6,890 nt of DNA, from the NCBI GenBank assembly GCA_900556575.1, contig USPO01000079.1, positions 1 through 6,890 on the forward strand, given 5' to 3'. The notes under the pieces are model-generated. The model was not told the origin of the DNA. It did no database searches and saw only the letters and a program-made list of their open reading frames with translations. This DNA comes from an uncultured Eubacteriales bacterium. Lineage in GTDB: Bacteria > Bacillota > Clostridia > UBA1381. Each line of letters opens with the position of its first letter. The first letter of the stretch is position 1. This document shows positions 5,089-6,890 of the stretch, piece by piece. A program made the position numbers and the translations under genes.

Positions 5089-5442
5089 ATGGCAGACGAA
5101 ATGACGAAAATTGAAATCGTGACAAGACAGAGCAAGCTGGAGGAGCTTAAAGAAGCTTTGAATAATGTCGGAATTAACGGCATGACAGTATACAATGTCC
5201 TTGGCTACGGTGCACAGAAGGGACAGAAGCACAAGTACAGAGGTGTTGAATATAGCGTAGACCTTCTCCCTAAGGTTAAGGTAGAATTGGTTGTTTGCAC
5301 AGTTCCGGTTGACGATGTTGTTAATGCAGCATTAAAGGTACTTCGTACAGGTCAGGTCGGAGACGGTAAGATTTTTATTTCACCGGTATCAAAGGTTATT
5401 AAGGTAAGAACCGGCGAAACAGACAGAGCAGCACTTATCTAA
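5089..5442 (+). CDS. glnK: P-II nitrogen regulatory protein, GlnK type
   Basis: A 117-residue P-II signal protein, expected to be a trimer that senses ATP/ADP and 2-oxoglutarate and docks on the ammonium channel encoded next to it, closing it when nitrogen is plentiful. Family landmarks align with E. coli GlnB at an offset of four: Gln43 (2-oxoglutarate site), the T-loop at about 41-59 containing YRGVEYSVD with Tyr55 matching the uridylylated Tyr51, Lys62 in PKVK, and the nucleotide-binding TGQVGDGKIF (about 88-97) and VRTGE (106-110). ATG at 5089 is chosen because GGGGAG lies 6 bases upstream. The in-frame ATG at 5071 would put that site inside the gene. The stop is 40 bases before amtB, so they are one operon. 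GlnK rather than GlnB is chosen because of the amtB linkage. Whether Tyr55 is modified here cannot be told from the window. Confidence 0.95.
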   Translation: MADEMTKIEIVTRQSKLEELKEALNNVGINGMTVYNVLGYGAQKGQKHKYRGVEYSVDLLPKVKVELVVCTVPVDDVVNAALKVLRTGQVGDGKIFISPVSKVIKVRTGETDRAALI

Positions 5443-5455
5443 TATAAAAAGTGCT
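5430..5455 (+). repeat. Hairpin spanning the glnK stop codon and gap to amtB
   Basis: AGCACTT (5430-5436) pairs perfectly with AAGTGCT (5449-5455) around a 12-base A/T-rich loop holding the glnK stop. No T tract follows, so it is not a terminator. It could affect mRNA processing or the relative output of glnK and amtB. Confidence 0.4.
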
Positions 5456-5482
5456 TGTTCAAGGGAAGGATGATGATTATTT

Positions 5483-6778
5483 ATGGAAACGAAATATTTA
5501 GCAGATGCACTAAACTGTTTTTGGCTGTTCTTTGGAGCAGTATTGGTATTCTTTATGCAGACCGGATTTACAATGGTAGAAGCGGGTTTTACAAGAGCGA
5601 AGAATACAGGTAACATTATAATGAAGAATATCGTGGACTTTATGTTCGGTTCGATTATCTTCTGGATTATCGGTTATGGATTAATGCATGGTGACGGAAA
5701 CGGATTTATCGGAAACCCGTTCGGAATGTTCTTAAACGGCGGAGCAGAAGATATAGGCTCAGCTGATTATACAAAGCTTTTCTTCCAGACAGTATTCTGT
5801 GCCACATCGGCAACAATTGTGTCGGGTGCAATGGCTGAAAGAACAAACTTTAAGGCATACTGTATTTACAGTGCATTCATTTCACTTGCTATTTACCCGA
5901 TTGCAGGTCATTGGGTATGGGGCGGCGGCTGGTTAAGCGAAATCGGCTTCCATGACTATGCGGGTTCCGCAATCGTACATATGCTCGGAGGTACATTATC
6001 ATTTGTAGGTGCCGCTATCTTAGGTCCGAGAATTGATAAGTATAAGAAGGATGGAACAGCAAGGGCTATTCCGGGTCACAATATCTTAATCGGTGCTTTG
6101 GGTGTACTCATTCTTTGGGTAGGCTGGTTTGGATTTAACCCGGCATCAAGCGGTTCTTTAGTAGAGGTATCTGACAGCGGTATTGTACTTAACGCATCTG
6201 CTACGGCAGAAGCTGCAAAGGTATTTATTACAACAAATCTTGCAGCCTGTGCAGCAGCAATAACAACAATGTTCTTTACATGGGCACGTTACGGAAAGCC
6301 TGATGTTTCAATGACATTGAACGGTATTTTAGCAGGTCTTGTTGCTATCACAGCTCCGTGTGACGTTGTTTCACCTTTTGCTGCAATCATCATCGGTGTT
6401 GTAGGTGCAATTCTCCTCTGCCTTGCGGTACCGTTCATTGATACAAAGCTGAAGATTGATGATCCGGTAGGTGCAATCAGTGTTCATGGTATCAACGGTC
6501 TTTGGGGTACAATTGCGGTAGGTCTCTTTGCTTCAGACAGAGGCTTGGCAGGTCAGGGCTTATTCTATGGCGGCGGTTTCAAGCTTTTAGGTATTCAGGT
6601 ATTAGGTGTACTTGCAATTATTGCATGGGCAGTTGTATTGGGTGTAATCCTTTTTGGAGTACTCAAGAAAGCAGGAATTTTGAGAGCAAAGAAGGAAGAA
6701 GAATTACAGGGACTCGATGCAACAGAACATGGTTTACCGTCAGCATATCCGGACTTTATGCCGGCATATAAGGACTAA
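5483..6778 (+). CDS. amtB: Ammonium transporter AmtB
   Basis: A 431-residue Amt/Mep/Rh-family channel that moves ammonium across the cytoplasmic membrane as a trimer. The sequence is hydrophobic throughout, with about eleven helices, and begins with a helix rather than a cleaved signal peptide, as in B. subtilis NrgA. Key residues are in place: Phe105 and Phe216 (in GWFGFN) for the pore gate, Asp158 in HDYAG for substrate binding, and the twin histidines His166 (IVHMLGG) and His335 (SVHGINGLWG). Family signatures GAMAER (115-120) and DDPVGA (326-331) are present. The cytoplasmic tail from about 395 has the conserved EE-x-x-GLD-x-x-EHG-x-x-AY region that contacts P-II protein. The start at 5483 is the only in-frame choice after the TGA at 5474. 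Its ribosome site GGAAGG (5464-5469) is 13 bases away, longer than usual, which may lower translation. It is co-transcribed with glnK. Confidence 0.97.
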   Translation: METKYLADALNCFWLFFGAVLVFFMQTGFTMVEAGFTRAKNTGNIIMKNIVDFMFGSIIFWIIGYGLMHGDGNGFIGNPFGMFLNGGAEDIGSADYTKLFFQTVFCATSATIVSGAMAERTNFKAYCIYSAFISLAIYPIAGHWVWGGGWLSEIGFHDYAGSAIVHMLGGTLSFVGAAILGPRIDKYKKDGTARAIPGHNILIGALGVLILWVGWFGFNPASSGSLVEVSDSGIVLNASATAEAAKVFITTNLAACAAAITTMFFTWARYGKPDVSMTLNGILAGLVAITAPCDVVSPFAAIIIGVVGAILLCLAVPFIDTKLKIDDPVGAISVHGINGLWGTIAVGLFASDRGLAGQGLFYGGGFKLLGIQVLGVLAIIAWAVVLGVILFGVLKKAGILRAKKEEELQGLDATEHGLPSAYPDFMPAYKD

Positions 6779-6786
6779 TATGTTTT

Positions 6787-6836
6787 CCCTCTGCAGGGTT
6801 ATCTTTTGAGATAACAAGCAGTCATTATTTATAATG
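6787..6836 (+). repeat. Chain of small hairpins after amtB
   Basis: Three short inverted repeats follow the amtB stop in a row: CCCT/AGGG (6787-6798, four-base loop), GTTATCT/AGATAAC (6798-6815, four-base loop) and CATTAT/ATAATG (6823-6836, two-base centre). They sit between the stop and the terminator and probably structure the mRNA 3' end. None has a T tract. Confidence 0.45.
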
Positions 6837-6880
6837 GGGGTGTAGCAAAACTTAATGAGTTTGCTACACTCTCTTTTTTT
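6836..6880 (+). terminator. Rho-independent terminator of glnK-amtB
   Basis: A long stem from 6836 to 6873 has core GTGTAGC (6840-6846) with GCTACAC (6863-6869), extended below by G-C and G-T pairs and above across one bulged A to a five-base loop. Seven T follow at 6874-6880. It lies about 60 bases past the amtB stop and closes the operon. Confidence 0.92.
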
Positions 6881-6890
6881 CAAAAAAAAG

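Noticed and set aside
6806..6835. A promoter-like pair, TTGAGA then TATAAT with 18-base spacing, after amtB.
   Set aside because: Transcription would start inside the amtB terminator stem and stop about 40 bases later; the TATAAT is part of a small palindrome and is probably fortuitous.

Overview
The window looks like chromosomal DNA from an AT-rich Gram-positive anaerobe, most likely a clostridium (Bacillota). The evidence is the neighbouring CdaA and CdaR genes of Gram-positive c-di-AMP synthesis, a secreted protein joining a copper-amine-oxidase-type stalk domain to a cohesin-like domain, strong GGAGG-type ribosome binding sites, A/T-rich intergenic DNA and near-consensus sigma-A promoters. 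The genus cannot be fixed from this sequence alone. I see no transposase, integrase, phage gene or CRISPR array. This is mostly core genome, and its interest lies mainly in regulation.

Left part, minus strand (about 60-2460). A two-gene operon encodes the membrane diadenylate cyclase CdaA (1525-2367) and its YbbR-domain partner CdaR (311-1492, TTG start). It ends at a perfect 46-bp palindrome. Behind it, still on the minus strand, lies an independent tRNA-Thr(GGT) unit with a perfect-consensus promoter, a genomically encoded CCA end and a strong terminator. The tRNA has C where nearly all tRNAs have U55. glmM, the usual third member of the cdaA-cdaR-glmM cluster, is absent.

Middle (about 2490-4700). 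A strong extended -10 promoter, divergent from cdaA, drives a 318-residue secreted protein with a signal peptide, a two-part stalk domain and a cohesin-like domain. It converges on galE (UDP-glucose 4-epimerase, minus strand), and one bidirectional terminator serves both genes. GalE has Cys at the active-site gate position, which predicts that it may also accept N-acetylated sugars. GalE and the surface protein suggest cell-envelope or glycan work, although no shared pathway can be shown.

Right part, plus strand (about 4880-6880). A nitrogen operon encodes a P-II signal protein (GlnK type, 5089-5442) and an ammonium channel AmtB (5483-6778). P-II proteins of this kind dock on Amt channels and block them when nitrogen is plentiful. 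A consensus promoter is followed about 20 bases after the expected transcription start by a complete intrinsic terminator, so most transcripts should stop before glnK unless the terminator is prevented from forming. A competing hairpin with the six-base loop AAAGAC overlaps the terminator's left arm, which suggests antitermination by an ANTAR-type regulator. This leader is the most interesting feature here. The operon ends at a strong terminator at the window's right edge.
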